Shown piece after piece: positions 52,518 to 60,943 of a stretch of DNA of 64,000 bases (its first letter is position 1; each line of letters opens with the position of its first letter). Both the position numbers and the translations under genes were made by a program. The notes beneath the pieces are model-generated. The model was not told the DNA's origin. It searched no databases and was given only the letters and a program-made list of their open reading frames with translations. The stretch spans positions 1 to 64,000 of the forward strand of contig NZ_BONV01000032.1 in assembly GCF_016862895.1 (NCBI RefSeq), read 5' to 3'. Origin of the DNA: Planotetraspora kaengkrachanensis (GTDB lineage Bacteria; Actinomycetota; Actinomycetes; Streptosporangiales; Streptosporangiaceae).

Positions 52518-54059
52518 TCATGAGACGGTCACGAGGACCGAGTGCCGTCCGGTCGTGCCGTCGGGGAACGGCGGCGTCCGTCGCGATGGCTGGACCTGGC
52601 CGGTCGCGTCGATCGCGCGGACTTCCAGGTGGTGGTCGCCGGGAGTGGCCGGCCAGTCCAGGTGCCACTGCCGCCAGGTGTCGGGCGTCGGCGACGGAGC
52701 GAGTCGGGCCCGCGTCCACGGCCCCTGGTCGATGCGCACCTCGACCGCGGCCACGCCGCGATGCTGGGCCCAGGCGGTCCCGGCGATGGTCGTACGGCCG
52801 GCCGGGATGCGGGCGAACGGCTTGGGGACCTCGATGCGGGAGGCGGTCTTGATCGGGGCGATCTCGGCCCAGCCGCGGCGGGTCCAGTAGGCCTGCTCGT
52901 CGGCGAAACGGGTGATCTTGATCTCGGTCACCCATTTGGTCGCCGAGACGTAGCCGTACAGGCCTGGGACGATCATGCGTGCGGGGAAGCCGTGCGCGGC
53001 GGGGAGGACCTCGCCGTTCATGCCGACGGCGAGCAGCGCGTCCCGGCCGTCCAGGACGGTCTCCACCGGAGTGCCGCAGGTCCACCCGTCGGCGGAGCGC
53101 GAGAGGATCTGGTCGGCTCCGGGCCGCACGCCGGCCTCTCGGAGCAGTTGGGCCAGATCGACGCCGAGCCACCGCGCGTGCCCGGTGTACGGACCGCCCA
53201 CCTCGTTCGACACGCAGGTGAGGGTGATGTCCCGCTCGACCAGCGGCCGCGAGAGCAACTGGTCGAAGGTCAGCTCGACAGGCCGGTGGACGAGCCCGTG
53301 CACGCGCAACCGCCAGTCCCGGTACGGCACGCGCGGGACCACCAGAGCGGTGTCGACCCGGTAGAAGCTCCTGTTCGACGTCGTGAAGGAGCTCAGTCCG
53401 GGCAGGCGCAGGTCGCTGCCGGGAGGCAGCGGCCGTGCGGGGTCGGCGGGGAGCGGTAGAGCGAGGTCCCCGCCGGCGGCTGCGTCGCGCGCGCCGTTCA
53501 CCAGGCGCGCGGTCCCGCCGCTGACCGCGGCGAAGCCCAGCACCGCGACTCCCGCCCGCAGCAGCGCCCTTCTGCCGGCACGCGCAGGCTCGGCCGCCGC
53601 CGGCAGGTCACGGTGCGGAGGCCGCGGTCGGCGCATCAAGTGAAGGGCGAGGGTTCCGGTGACCGCCGCCACCAGGGACGGCAGTGCGTCGGCCGGCGCC
53701 GCGCCGGGGCGCGACAGCGCGGCCACGGCGGTGAGGGCGGCGAGCGTGGCCACCCCTCCGGCCGCGAGGCGGGGACGGCGGGTCGACAGGAGGCCGGCGG
53801 CGATCGCGCACGCGGCGACCGCGGCCACCAGGCCGAGCATCAGGACGGTCTTGTCATCTGCCCCGAACGTGCGGATCGCGAAAGCCTTGAGCCATTCGGG
53901 GGTGAGGTCGATGAACGCCGATCCCACAGCGAGAAGGGGGCTCGCCTGCGGCCGGAGCAGGGCGGCGGCCAGTTCCGCCGCGCCGAGGGCGGCCGCCCCC
54001 GACAGCAGGCCGGAGGCGGCCGCCGCGATCGGGGTGTGCACCCGTTTCTCTGCTGTCAC
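52518..54059 (-). CDS. Membrane-anchored sulfite-oxidase-like molybdoenzyme
   Basis: 513 residues. Four hydrophobic segments in the first ~165 residues and one near ~175, then the molybdopterin domain: ITLTCVSNEVGGPYTGHARWLGVDLAQLLREAGV (Cys ligand of Mo), GFPARMIVPGLYGYVSATKWVTEIKI, and a C-terminal Mo-co dimerisation Ig-like domain (RIEVPKPFARIPAGRTTIAGTAWAQHRGVAAVEVRID). Sulfite oxidase/YedY-like oxidoreductase. GTG start directly after the SigK-type promoter at 54067-54094, so probably leaderless. Confidence 0.88.
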   Translation of the reverse strand: MTAEKRVHTPIAAAASGLLSGAAALGAAELAAALLRPQASPLLAVGSAFIDLTPEWLKAFAIRTFGADDKTVLMLGLVAAVAACAIAAGLLSTRRPRLAAGGVATLAALTAVAALSRPGAAPADALPSLVAAVTGTLALHLMRRPRPPHRDLPAAAEPARAGRRALLRAGVAVLGFAAVSGGTARLVNGARDAAAGGDLALPLPADPARPLPPGSDLRLPGLSSFTTSNRSFYRVDTALVVPRVPYRDWRLRVHGLVHRPVELTFDQLLSRPLVERDITLTCVSNEVGGPYTGHARWLGVDLAQLLREAGVRPGADQILSRSADGWTCGTPVETVLDGRDALLAVGMNGEVLPAAHGFPARMIVPGLYGYVSATKWVTEIKITRFADEQAYWTRRGWAEIAPIKTASRIEVPKPFARIPAGRTTIAGTAWAQHRGVAAVEVRIDQGPWTRARLAPSPTPDTWRQWHLDWPATPGDHHLEVRAIDATGQVQPSRRTPPFPDGTTGRHSVLVTVS

Positions 54060-54066
54060 ATGAGGG

Positions 54067-54094
54067 CTTCGGAGCCGTCACGCATCCGGATTGG
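54067..54094 (-). promoter_or_regulatory. SigK-type promoter of the molybdoenzyme/fasciclin operon
   Basis: On the minus strand CCAATCC (54094-54088), 15 bp, then CCGAAG (54072-54067), seven bases before GTG 54059. Same boxes and spacing occur upstream of sigK (55604-55631). Resembles the CCATCC/CCGAAT SigK promoter of mycobacteria. Confidence 0.7.
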
Positions 54095-54163
54095 CCCGTC
54101 ACTAAGCGGAGTCGGAAGCGCGGACGTTCTGCTCGGATATGAGGCGCTCGGGCCTCGGGCCGC

Positions 54164-54946
54164 TCAGGCCTGCGGCAGGTCGAGCAGAAGGAGCGGCTGC
54201 GTGGTCGGCTGCTCCGAGCCTCCCGCGGGTTCGACCGTCACTCCCACCGTGGTGGCTCCGTCCACGGTCGCGGACACCACGGGAGAGATGTGGCCGGTGC
54301 CGTCCGGGCGGAGCAGTCCCGCCGAGCGGGCCCCCGCCGGGCCGATCTGCCAGAGCTGGTAGGTGCGGCTGTCCGGCAGCGAGGCCAGCCCCGAGGCGAC
54401 GAACACCATCTTGCCCTGGGATCGGGAGACCACCACGGTGCCGCCCGCCGCTCCCGAGGGAGCCGTGGCCGACCGCGCGTCAGGGGCAGCGAGTACGGCG
54501 GTCACCTCGCGGTCGGTCGCCCGCAGCTCGTCGAGCCCGGCCTGCGTCCTGACCGCGACGACCCCCAGCAGGACCGCGGCCGCGACGGCTGTCGCGGTGA
54601 GCGCGGCGGCGAGCCGGGGCCGCCAGCGGAGCCACCCGGCCAGGGGGTCGCGCCTGCGCGCCGGGGGACCGGACCCCTGAAGGCGCGGCGACGGCGCCAC
54701 CACCGGGGGCAGCTGCCGGACCTGGCCGATCTCCGCCATGATCCGCTCACGCAGTGCGGGCGGGGGCTCGACGGCCACGGCCCGCCCGAGCCGCGTGGCC
54801 GTCTCGGCGAGTCCGCGCACCTCCTGCGCGCACTCGGCGCACCCCGACAGGTGCTCCTCGAAGAGGCTCAGTTCGCCGTCATCGTCGATGGCGTGCAGGG
54901 CGTAGGCCCCGGCCAGCGCGTGCACGTCGGATCCTCTGGTGGTCAC
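54164..54946 (-). CDS. rskA: Anti-sigma factor, RskA family
   Basis: 260 residues. N-terminal zinc-finger anti-sigma domain (EEHLSGCAECAQEVRGLAETATRLG, His-x3-Cys-x2-Cys), TM near residue 110-130 (LAAALTATAVAAAVLLGVVAV) and an RskA extracytoplasmic domain with GGTVVVSRSQGKMVFVASGLASLPDSRTYQLWQIG. It would hold SigK at the membrane and release it on regulated proteolysis. GTG start overlaps the sigma-factor stop. Confidence 0.88.
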   Translation of the reverse strand: MTTRGSDVHALAGAYALHAIDDDGELSLFEEHLSGCAECAQEVRGLAETATRLGRAVAVEPPPALRERIMAEIGQVRQLPPVVAPSPRLQGSGPPARRRDPLAGWLRWRPRLAAALTATAVAAAVLLGVVAVRTQAGLDELRATDREVTAVLAAPDARSATAPSGAAGGTVVVSRSQGKMVFVASGLASLPDSRTYQLWQIGPAGARSAGLLRPDGTGHISPVVSATVDGATTVGVTVEPAGGSEQPTTQPLLLLDLPQA

Positions 54947-55539
54947 CGCTCCACCCCCAGGCAGTCGCGCAGGCGGATCAGCCCGTCGCGCATCCGTGTC
55001 TTCACCGTCGCCAGCGGCACCTTCAACAGCTCGGAGACCTCACGATAGGAGTATCCGCCGTAGTAGGCGAAAGTGACTGATTCGCGCTGAAGGTCCGTCA
55101 GCCCTCCCAGGCAGCGCCGGAGCCGTTCCTGCTCCAGGCGGGCGGCCACCGACTCGGCCACCTCGTCGAACGGCCGGTGCACGTCCATCCGCGCCACGCG
55201 GGTCTCCCTGTCGGCGCCGGCCTGAGCCGAACGGACGCGGTCGATGGCGCGGCGATGGGCGATGGTCATCACCCAGGCCATCGCCGAGCCCCGGTCCGGG
55301 TCGTAACGCGCCGCGGCGCGCCACACCTCCACCAGGGCCTCCTGCGTGACCTCCTCGCTCTGAGCCCGGTCGCGGACGACTCTCAGGACCATGCCGAAGA
55401 CGGGCCCGGCGACCTGCGCGTACACCTGCTCGAAGGCGTCCCTGTCACCTCGCGCCACCTGGCGCAGGAGGTCGTCCAGTTCGGGCGGGGCGGCGGCATG
55501 CGGCCGTCCCTCCGGCGGCGCCTCGTCCTCCGGCCTCAT
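54943..55539 (-). CDS. sigK: ECF sigma factor SigK
   Basis: 198 residues. Sigma2 (DRDAFEQVYAQVAGPVFGMVLRVVRDRAQSEEVTQEALVEVWRAAARYDPDRGSAMAWVMTIAHRRAIDRVRS) and sigma4 (LTDLQRESVTFAYYGGYSYREVSELLKVPLATVKTRMRDGLIRLRDCLG), with a linker of SigK type. ATG 55539 with GGGAGG upstream decides the start; the longer frame is upstream leader sequence. Autoregulation is suggested by the shared promoter at 55604-55631. Sequence resembles ECF19 (SigK/SigL) group. Confidence 0.88.
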   Translation of the reverse strand: MRPEDEAPPEGRPHAAAPPELDDLLRQVARGDRDAFEQVYAQVAGPVFGMVLRVVRDRAQSEEVTQEALVEVWRAAARYDPDRGSAMAWVMTIAHRRAIDRVRSAQAGADRETRVARMDVHRPFDEVAESVAARLEQERLRRCLGGLTDLQRESVTFAYYGGYSYREVSELLKVPLATVKTRMRDGLIRLRDCLGVER

Positions 55540-55603
55540 ACGCGCCCTCCCATCGCGGCGTCGATCATCCGATGAAATCACCGGACAGAACCTGCCGACC
55601 AGA

Positions 55604-55631
55604 CTTCGGAGCCGAACCGCCGCCGGATTGG
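55604..55631 (-). promoter_or_regulatory. SigK-type autoregulatory promoter
   Basis: CCAATCC (55631-55625), 15 bp, CCGAAG (55609-55604) on the minus strand, 65 bp upstream of the sigK ATG. CGGCTCCGAAG around the -10 is identical to that of the molybdoenzyme promoter. Confidence 0.7.
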
Positions 55632-55666
55632 TCTCATTGGAGCAACATGTGAAGGGCGGAAGAAGA

Positions 55667-55707
55667 CACGACGCCGCCCTCCCGTGGAGGGAGAGGGCGG
55701 CGTCGTG
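55667..55707 (-). terminator. Perfect 15-bp stem after the PhoX-like gene
   Basis: CACGACGCCGCCCTC (55667-55681) and its exact complement (55693-55707) with an 11-nt loop, 77 nt downstream of the PhoX-like stop on the minus strand and ahead of the SigK promoter. Confidence 0.75.
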
Positions 55708-55783
55708 GCCGCGTTCCGCAGGCAGGGGAGTTGCCTGGGGCGGTCGCGGGGGATGCACCTGTCCCGGCGACCGGCGCCGCGGC

Positions 55784-57220
55784 TCAGTGGTGGTCGTGGC
55801 CGTGGTGGTGGCCGTCGTCGTCCTTGCGGCCCCAGGGCCCCGTGATGGCGAAGACGTAACCCGGCGTCTGGATGTTGGCGAACAGGATCTGCGCGTCGTG
55901 GCTGAACGTGGGGCCGGTGAACTCGCTGTCGTTGAGCTCGTTGCGCGCCAGCGTGTACGGCTTGCCCTGCTCGGTGACGCCGACCAGGTGGGACAGGCCC
56001 TCGCCGTCCTCGGCCAGGATGACGCCGCCGTACGGTGAGACGGTGATGTTGTCCGGACCGTCGTAGTGGGTGTCGGCCTCCGGGTCCGGGTTCACGCCGA
56101 AGATCGTCTTGAGCGTGATCGTCTCCGAGCGGGGGTCGTAGAACCAGACCTGCCCGTCGTGCTCGTTGCGGCTGCCGTCGTCGTGGCGGGCGTAGCTGGC
56201 GACGAAGTAGGCGCCGCCGTCGCCCCACCAGGCGCCTTCGAGCTTGCGGCTGCGGGTGATCTGGTCGTCGGTGAACTGCTTGCGGACCGAGACCGTCTCG
56301 GCGACCGGGTCGGGCACGTCCACCCACGTGACCTTGTAGCGCGTCCCAGGCGTGGTGGCCTCCGACAGGTCGCCGATGTGCCTGCCGCCCTTGGAACACT
56401 TCATGGCCTGCAGGGTGCCCGCGGTGTCGCCGCCCCTGCCGAGCGCGAGTTCCCGCAGTTCGCCCTTGCGGCCGTGGAAGTGCTTCGGGGGGAGCCAGCG
56501 GAAGTACAGCCCGTTCGGGCCGCTCGCGTCCTCGGTCAGGTAGATGGCCGAGGTGTGCGGGTCGACGGCGACCGCCTCGTGGGCGTACCGGCCGAGGAAC
56601 TTCAGCGGGACCGGGTTCTGATTGGCCTTCCGGTCGAACGGGTCGACCTCGAAGACGTACCCGTGGTCCTTCTGGAAGACGCCGCCCACACGCTGCTCGG
56701 TCTCCTCACACGTGAGCCACGTGCCCCACGGCGTGATGCCGCCCGCGCAGTTGTTGTGCGTGCCGGCCACGCTGACGTACTCGCGGACGCGGTTGCCGTG
56801 CCGGTCGACCTCGATGGTGGTGGTGCCGCCCTGGGCGCCCGGGTCGTAGGTCAGGCCGGGGAGGGGCGGCACGCCGTACGGCTCGCCCCCGCCGATCTCG
56901 TGGTTGTTCACCAGGACGAAGCCCTTGGGCCCGCGGAAGCAGCCGGTGCCGTCGGCGTCGCTGGGCGTGGGGTGGCCCGACTCGAGGAGGGTCGTGCCCG
57001 CCTGGGCGACGATCTTGTAGGAGAAGCCCCGGGGGAGTGAGAGAAGGCCCTTCGGGTCGACGACGACGGGCCCGTAGCCGACGGTCCTGCCCGCGCCCGC
57101 CTGGGCGGCCTGTGCCGCCGCGGGCCCGGCGATCGCCTCGATGCTGCCGGCGATGGCGATGCCCAGACCGCCGACCGCGCCGGAACGGAGTAGGTTTCGA
57201 CGAGAGATGGGAGAGTTCAC
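55784..57220 (-). CDS. Tat-exported PhoX-like (DUF839) phosphatase
   Basis: 478 residues. Twin-arginine signal SRRNLLRSGAVGGLGIAIAG, then the PhoX beta-propeller: GFSYKIVAQAGTTL, GFVLVNNHEIGGGEPYGVPPLPG, AGTHNNCAGGITPWGTWLTCEET, YVFEVDPFD, RYAHEAVAVDP, GPDNITVSPYGGVILAEDGEGL. Such Ca/Fe-dependent enzymes hydrolyse phosphate mono-esters. The C-terminal tail DDDGHHHGHDHH may bind metal. GTG 57220 chosen (AAAGG upstream); ORF extends to 57277 but starts inside promoter. A GTTCACC heptamer at 57320-57326 (minus strand) is a weak PHO-box hint. Confidence 0.85.
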   Translation of the reverse strand: MNSPISRRNLLRSGAVGGLGIAIAGSIEAIAGPAAAQAAQAGAGRTVGYGPVVVDPKGLLSLPRGFSYKIVAQAGTTLLESGHPTPSDADGTGCFRGPKGFVLVNNHEIGGGEPYGVPPLPGLTYDPGAQGGTTTIEVDRHGNRVREYVSVAGTHNNCAGGITPWGTWLTCEETEQRVGGVFQKDHGYVFEVDPFDRKANQNPVPLKFLGRYAHEAVAVDPHTSAIYLTEDASGPNGLYFRWLPPKHFHGRKGELRELALGRGGDTAGTLQAMKCSKGGRHIGDLSEATTPGTRYKVTWVDVPDPVAETVSVRKQFTDDQITRSRKLEGAWWGDGGAYFVASYARHDDGSRNEHDGQVWFYDPRSETITLKTIFGVNPDPEADTHYDGPDNITVSPYGGVILAEDGEGLSHLVGVTEQGKPYTLARNELNDSEFTGPTFSHDAQILFANIQTPGYVFAITGPWGRKDDDGHHHGHDHH

Positions 57221-57478
57221 ACGTGCACCTTTCTGGACATAAAAGTTCAGATTTGTGATGCAGATGATGAAACCCAATTCCGTCTGACTTAACGGTTACT
57301 TCCGTGTTCGGTACACAAGGGTGAACGGGCGGCCAACGATCGGCCTCCGGAGGGCCGGGCCGGGTTCCGGCGGGTGAGGAAGGGTTCCCGGAAAGTCGCC
57401 GATTCGAACTGCCGGGAGTTCCTCGATATGGGCGCACGAGGATGCCTGTTTCAGGGAGCCCGTTGCCGGCGAAGCGCC

Positions 57479-57898
57479 CTACGGTGACGGATTCGCTCTG
57501 CCGTCGAACTCTGCGCGGGCCTCGTCGATCGCCTCGATGTTCTGGAGGCTCCATCGGACCAGGGGCCTCGTCGCGTCGAGGAGCGTCCGCCCCATGGCCG
57601 TGAGTTCGTAGGTGACGTTGGGCGGCATCACGGCATACACGGTGCGGGTGAGGATCCCGTCACGCTCGAGGCCGCGCAGTGTGACGGTGAGCATCTTCTG
57701 GCTGATGCCCACGATGGAGCGTTTGAGCTCACCGAATCTCATCGGGCCCGCTCCGAGCGTGTCGACGACGCCGAGAGACCACTTGTCGGCGACGAGGTCG
57801 AGGACCTCGCGGGCCCGGCAGCCTTGAGCGCCGGACAGCTGCCCGGGCGGCTTCCCGGGCGGTGTGGTCGCGGAAGCGGCGGACGCGCTGTCGGTCAT
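57479..57898 (-). CDS. HxlR-family regulator
   Basis: 139 residues. GCRAREVLDLVADKWSLGVVDTLGAGPMRFGELKRSIVGISQKMLTVTLRGLERDGILTRTVYAVMPPNVTYELTAMGRTLLDATRPLVRWSLQNIEAI, a full HxlR domain with a conserved Cys near residue 27. ATG 57898 directly upstream of the operator cluster. Probably controls itself and the divergent luciferase-like gene. Confidence 0.88.
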   Translation of the reverse strand: MTDSASAASATTPPGKPPGQLSGAQGCRAREVLDLVADKWSLGVVDTLGAGPMRFGELKRSIVGISQKMLTVTLRGLERDGILTRTVYAVMPPNVTYELTAMGRTLLDATRPLVRWSLQNIEAIDEARAEFDGRANPSP

Positions 57899-57954
57899 CA
57901 GTTACCTCTGGGGAACCCGGGCACCGGAAGGTGCCTGATTGACGCGACTTCCGA

Positions 57955-57992
57955 GGTTACCTCAAGGTACTAGGGAACCTTTGGTAAGTACC
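57955..57992. promoter_or_regulatory. Cluster of GGTAC/GGTTACC palindromes, HxlR operator candidate
   Basis: In the divergent promoter: GGTTACC (57955-57961), AAGGT-N8-ACCTT (57964-57981) and GGTA-AG-TACC (57983-57992). Three overlapping palindromes in 40 bp, with further GGTTCCCC/GGGAACC copies flanking. Likely sites for the HxlR protein at 57479-57898. Confidence 0.5.
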
Positions 57993-58055
57993 CAGGTAGA
58001 AGGGGGTTCCCCGGATGAACGCAGACGAGGTCGCCGCCGATCCGGTGGTGAACGC

Positions 58056-59090
58056 ATGAAGTTCGAGCTCGGCGTCTACAGCTTCGGTGTCGCGGGACGG
58101 GACTCCGCGGGCGACGTCGTCACCACCGCGCAGGCGGTGCGGAACGTCCTCGAGCAGATCCGTGTCGCCGAGCAGGTCGGCCTCGACTTCTTCGGAGTCG
58201 GCGAGCACCACCACGAGCAGGTGCCGGTGTCCTCGCCGACCTCGGTCATCAACGCCGCGGCGGCGATGACGTCGGCGATCACGCTGTCGACGGCGGTGAG
58301 CGTGTTGTCGACCGACGACCCGATCCGCCTTTACCAGCAGGCGGCCACCGCCGCGATCGTCAGCGGCGATCGGGTGGAGATCATCGCCGGTCGTGGCTCC
58401 TCCACCGAGTCGTTCTCGCTGTTCGGCCATGACCTGGACGACTACGACCGCCTTTACGCCGACAAGTTCGGCCTGCTGCTGGCGGTCAACGCCCGGGAGC
58501 GTGTCAGCTGGGAGAGCCCTCTTCGGCCGCCGCTGGAGGACGCGCTGGTCGTCCCGCGCCCCGACAGACCTCTCAAGATCTGGCTCGGCACCGGCGGCAG
58601 CCCCGGCTCCTCGATCCGCGCCGGTTCCTCCGGACTGCCCGTCTCCTACGGCATCCTCAACGGCACTCCCGAGTTCTGGGGCCGGATGGGCGAGCTCTAC
58701 CGTCACAGCGCGCATGAAGCCGGCGTGGCCCAGGAACGCCTGGAGATCTCCGTCGCGAGTCACGGCTTCGTCGGCCGCGACGGCCTCACCGCCAAGCAGC
58801 GGTTCCACCGCCATGAGGCCGCGTCGTTCGCCCTCGCCGGTCGGTCCATACCGACGCGGTGGGAGCAGGTCCAGGCGAATTACTCACCCGGCGGGATGGT
58901 CTTCGCCGGCGACCCCGTCGAGATCGCCGAGCGGATCGTCGACCTCCACCGGCGCCTCGGCCACCGACGGCAGTTCTTCCAGATGGACGTCGGCGGCATG
59001 CCGCACCGCGAGGTGCTCGCCTCCATCGAGTTGCTCGGCGGCGAGGTCGCCCCGCTCGTGCGGGCCGAACTCAACGGCCGGGACGACTGA
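58056..59090 (+). CDS. LLM-class flavin-dependent oxidoreductase
   Basis: 344 residues. Luciferase-like TIM barrel: GVYSFGVAG, VRNVLEQIRVAEQVGLDFFGVGEHHHEQVPVSSPTSVINAAAAMTSAITLSTAVSVLSTDDPIRLYQQAATAAIVSGDRVEIIAGRGSS, YDRLYADKFGLLLAV, and the KIWLGTGG strand. Monooxygenase or F420/FMN-dependent reductase; substrate unknown. ATG 58056 is the start of the conserved N-terminus (MKFELGVYSF). Confidence 0.87.
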   Translation: MKFELGVYSFGVAGRDSAGDVVTTAQAVRNVLEQIRVAEQVGLDFFGVGEHHHEQVPVSSPTSVINAAAAMTSAITLSTAVSVLSTDDPIRLYQQAATAAIVSGDRVEIIAGRGSSTESFSLFGHDLDDYDRLYADKFGLLLAVNARERVSWESPLRPPLEDALVVPRPDRPLKIWLGTGGSPGSSIRAGSSGLPVSYGILNGTPEFWGRMGELYRHSAHEAGVAQERLEISVASHGFVGRDGLTAKQRFHRHEAASFALAGRSIPTRWEQVQANYSPGGMVFAGDPVEIAERIVDLHRRLGHRRQFFQMDVGGMPHREVLASIELLGGEVAPLVRAELNGRDD

Positions 59091-59178
59091 CCGCCGAGCA
59101 GCGCCTGTCTCGCGCGGGCGGGCCCGACCGTCCCGGCCGGTGGTTCCGTCCAGTGTTTCTCGGCTGGTGGGAGCCTCG

Positions 59179-59676
59179 TCAGTCGGCGTCGCGGGCCTCG
59201 TCGGCCGCGAGGTTGGCGAGGGCCTCGTCGAGGTCTTCGTCCAGGGGGTCGTCGAGTTCGGCCTCGCGGTCCGCGTCCTCGTCCGTGACATGCACGGCCG
59301 CCTCCTCGGCGCTCGACGCGCCGGCGTCGATGCCGACGTCACGGCCCAGGAGCGAGCCGGACCGGTCGCCGTCCTCGCCGATCAGCCGTCCGCTGCGCGG
59401 CTCCGCCTCGTCCCAGCGCCCGGCGAGCAAGGCCGGGTCGGGCTCGGGCTCCTCCTCCGCCAGCAGCTGGTCGAGCGACTCGCCCTCCACCGCCTCGGCG
59501 GCCGTCGTGCCGAAGCGCTGACCGGCCGACCAGCGCTCGGCCGCGGTCAGGCCGGTGTCGAGCGGATCGTCGTCGAGGTCGTCGGTCAGCAAGGAGTCCG
59601 AGGGCTCCAGGACGCCGTCGTCCTCCAGAACGTCCTCCTGGAAGTCGTCGTCGAAGTCGTCGTCTCGGTCGGCCAT
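59179..59676 (-). CDS. DUF5709 acidic protein
   Basis: 165 residues, strongly acidic: DDDFDDDFQEDVLEDDGVLE at the N-terminus, DSLLTDDLDDDPLDTGLTAAERWSAGQRFGTTAAEAVEGESLDQLLAEEEPEPDP, RLIGEDGDRSGSLLGRDVGIDAGASSAEEAAVHV. Typical DUF5709, an actinobacterial protein of unknown function, often stress-associated. GGAGGGG before ATG 59676. Confidence 0.88.
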   Translation of the reverse strand: MADRDDDFDDDFQEDVLEDDGVLEPSDSLLTDDLDDDPLDTGLTAAERWSAGQRFGTTAAEAVEGESLDQLLAEEEPEPDPALLAGRWDEAEPRSGRLIGEDGDRSGSLLGRDVGIDAGASSAEEAAVHVTDEDADREAELDDPLDEDLDEALANLAADEARDAD

Positions 59677-59995
59677 CGGAAAGTCCCCTCCGCGCTGATG
59701 ATCGGTGTAACCCTGGTCGGTGGCGGCCGATCATGTTCTAGTCGCCTGCGCGCCGCCGGACGCCGTCCGTGCCCGCGCGCTTTCCTTTCGTCTCGCAAGA
59801 TAGTGCCGTCTCCGTCCGGGCCGACCGGCAGGTGCCGCCTGCGGGCGGGGTGATCTCCGGGAGGCGGCGCGCCTTCGCCGAGTTGTGGGGGAACCGGGGC
59901 GGGCCCGTGCCGTGCCGTACCGCCTCCGGGAGCGTAGGTGATCATAGGATTGCGCCGCAGGTCAGGGCAGGTTCTACGGAGGAGGGGCGGGCCCG
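59677..59995. other. Divergent intergenic region, 319 bp
   Basis: Holds promoters of the DUF5709 gene (minus) and the NmrA-like gene (plus). Small ORFs here (e.g. 59769-59999) look non-coding. An AAGATAGT -10-like hexamer near 59800 and GATCATAGGATTG near 59940 are possible elements; no operator is clear. Confidence 0.4.
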
Positions 59996-60943
59996 ATGAA
60001 GGCGAACCCGCGGATCCTGGTGACCGGTGCGGGCGGCGGAGCCGGGGGTGGCGGCGTCGGCCGCATGGTCGTCGAGACGCTGTGCCGGCGGGACGTCCCG
60101 GTGCGCGCGATGGTGCACCACGACGACGAGCGCGCCGCTCATCTGCGTTCGATCGGCGCGGACGTGGTCGTGGGCGACCTGACCCGGCCCGACCAGGTGG
60201 CCGAGGCGCTCGACGGCGTCAGCAGGATGTTCTTCAGCCTGAGCGTGTCCTCCTCCTACCTGGAGGCGACGGCGACCGTCGCCACCGTGGCCCGGGCGAC
60301 GGGCGGCCTCGAGGCGCTGGTGAACATCTCCCAGATGACGGTGTCCCAGATGACCGCGGTGAGCACCGAGGAGTCCAGCCAGCAGCGGTTGCACTGGCTC
60401 TCCGAGCAGGTGCTGGAGTGGTCCGGGCTTCCGGTCGTGTACGTCCGGCCCACGGCGTTCCTGGACAACGTGATGTTCACGAGCCTGGTCGCGCGGCCCG
60501 TCGGGGAGAGCGGGATGCTGCCGCTGCCCTTCGGCGAGGGCCGAACGTCGCCGGTCGCCGCGGCCGACGTGGCCCGCGTGGTCCTGACGGTCCTGGACGA
60601 TCCGGGCCGCTACATCGGCCAGGTGCTCGAGCTGACGGGGCCGCGGTCGCAGGACATGAACGGCGTCGCCGCCGAGTACGCCCGGGCGCTCGGCAGGACG
60701 GTCACCTACGTGGACGTACCTCCTGACGTGTGGGCGCAGCGGCTCGCGGCCCACCCGGAGTTGCCTCCGCACGTGACCCAGCACCTCATCACGATGGCCC
60801 GGCTGCATCGTGAGAACCGGTACGACCGGTCGACGGGCACCGTGGAGGAGGTCACGGGAACCCCCGCGCAGTCCGTGGAGCGGTTCGTCGCCGAACACGC
60901 CCACCTGTTCGCCGGGCCGGAAGGCCCGCGGAATGCACACTGA
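59996..60943 (+). CDS. NmrA-like NAD(P)-binding protein
   Basis: 315 residues. Rossmann fold with a Gly-rich P-loop (ILVTGAGGGAGGGGVGRMVV), VRAMVHHDDERAAHL, GADVVVGDLTRPDQVAEAL, FFSLSVSSSYLEATATV, YVRPTAFLDNVMFTS and a C-terminal GLSVDVPPDVWAQRL-type region. NmrA/SDR atypical dehydrogenases may sense NADP/NAD or act as oxidoreductases. GGAGG before ATG 59996. Overlaps hypF by 11 bases. Confidence 0.85.
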   Translation: MKANPRILVTGAGGGAGGGGVGRMVVETLCRRDVPVRAMVHHDDERAAHLRSIGADVVVGDLTRPDQVAEALDGVSRMFFSLSVSSSYLEATATVATVARATGGLEALVNISQMTVSQMTAVSTEESSQQRLHWLSEQVLEWSGLPVVYVRPTAFLDNVMFTSLVARPVGESGMLPLPFGEGRTSPVAAADVARVVLTVLDDPGRYIGQVLELTGPRSQDMNGVAAEYARALGRTVTYVDVPPDVWAQRLAAHPELPPHVTQHLITMARLHRENRYDRSTGTVEEVTGTPAQSVERFVAEHAHLFAGPEGPRNAH

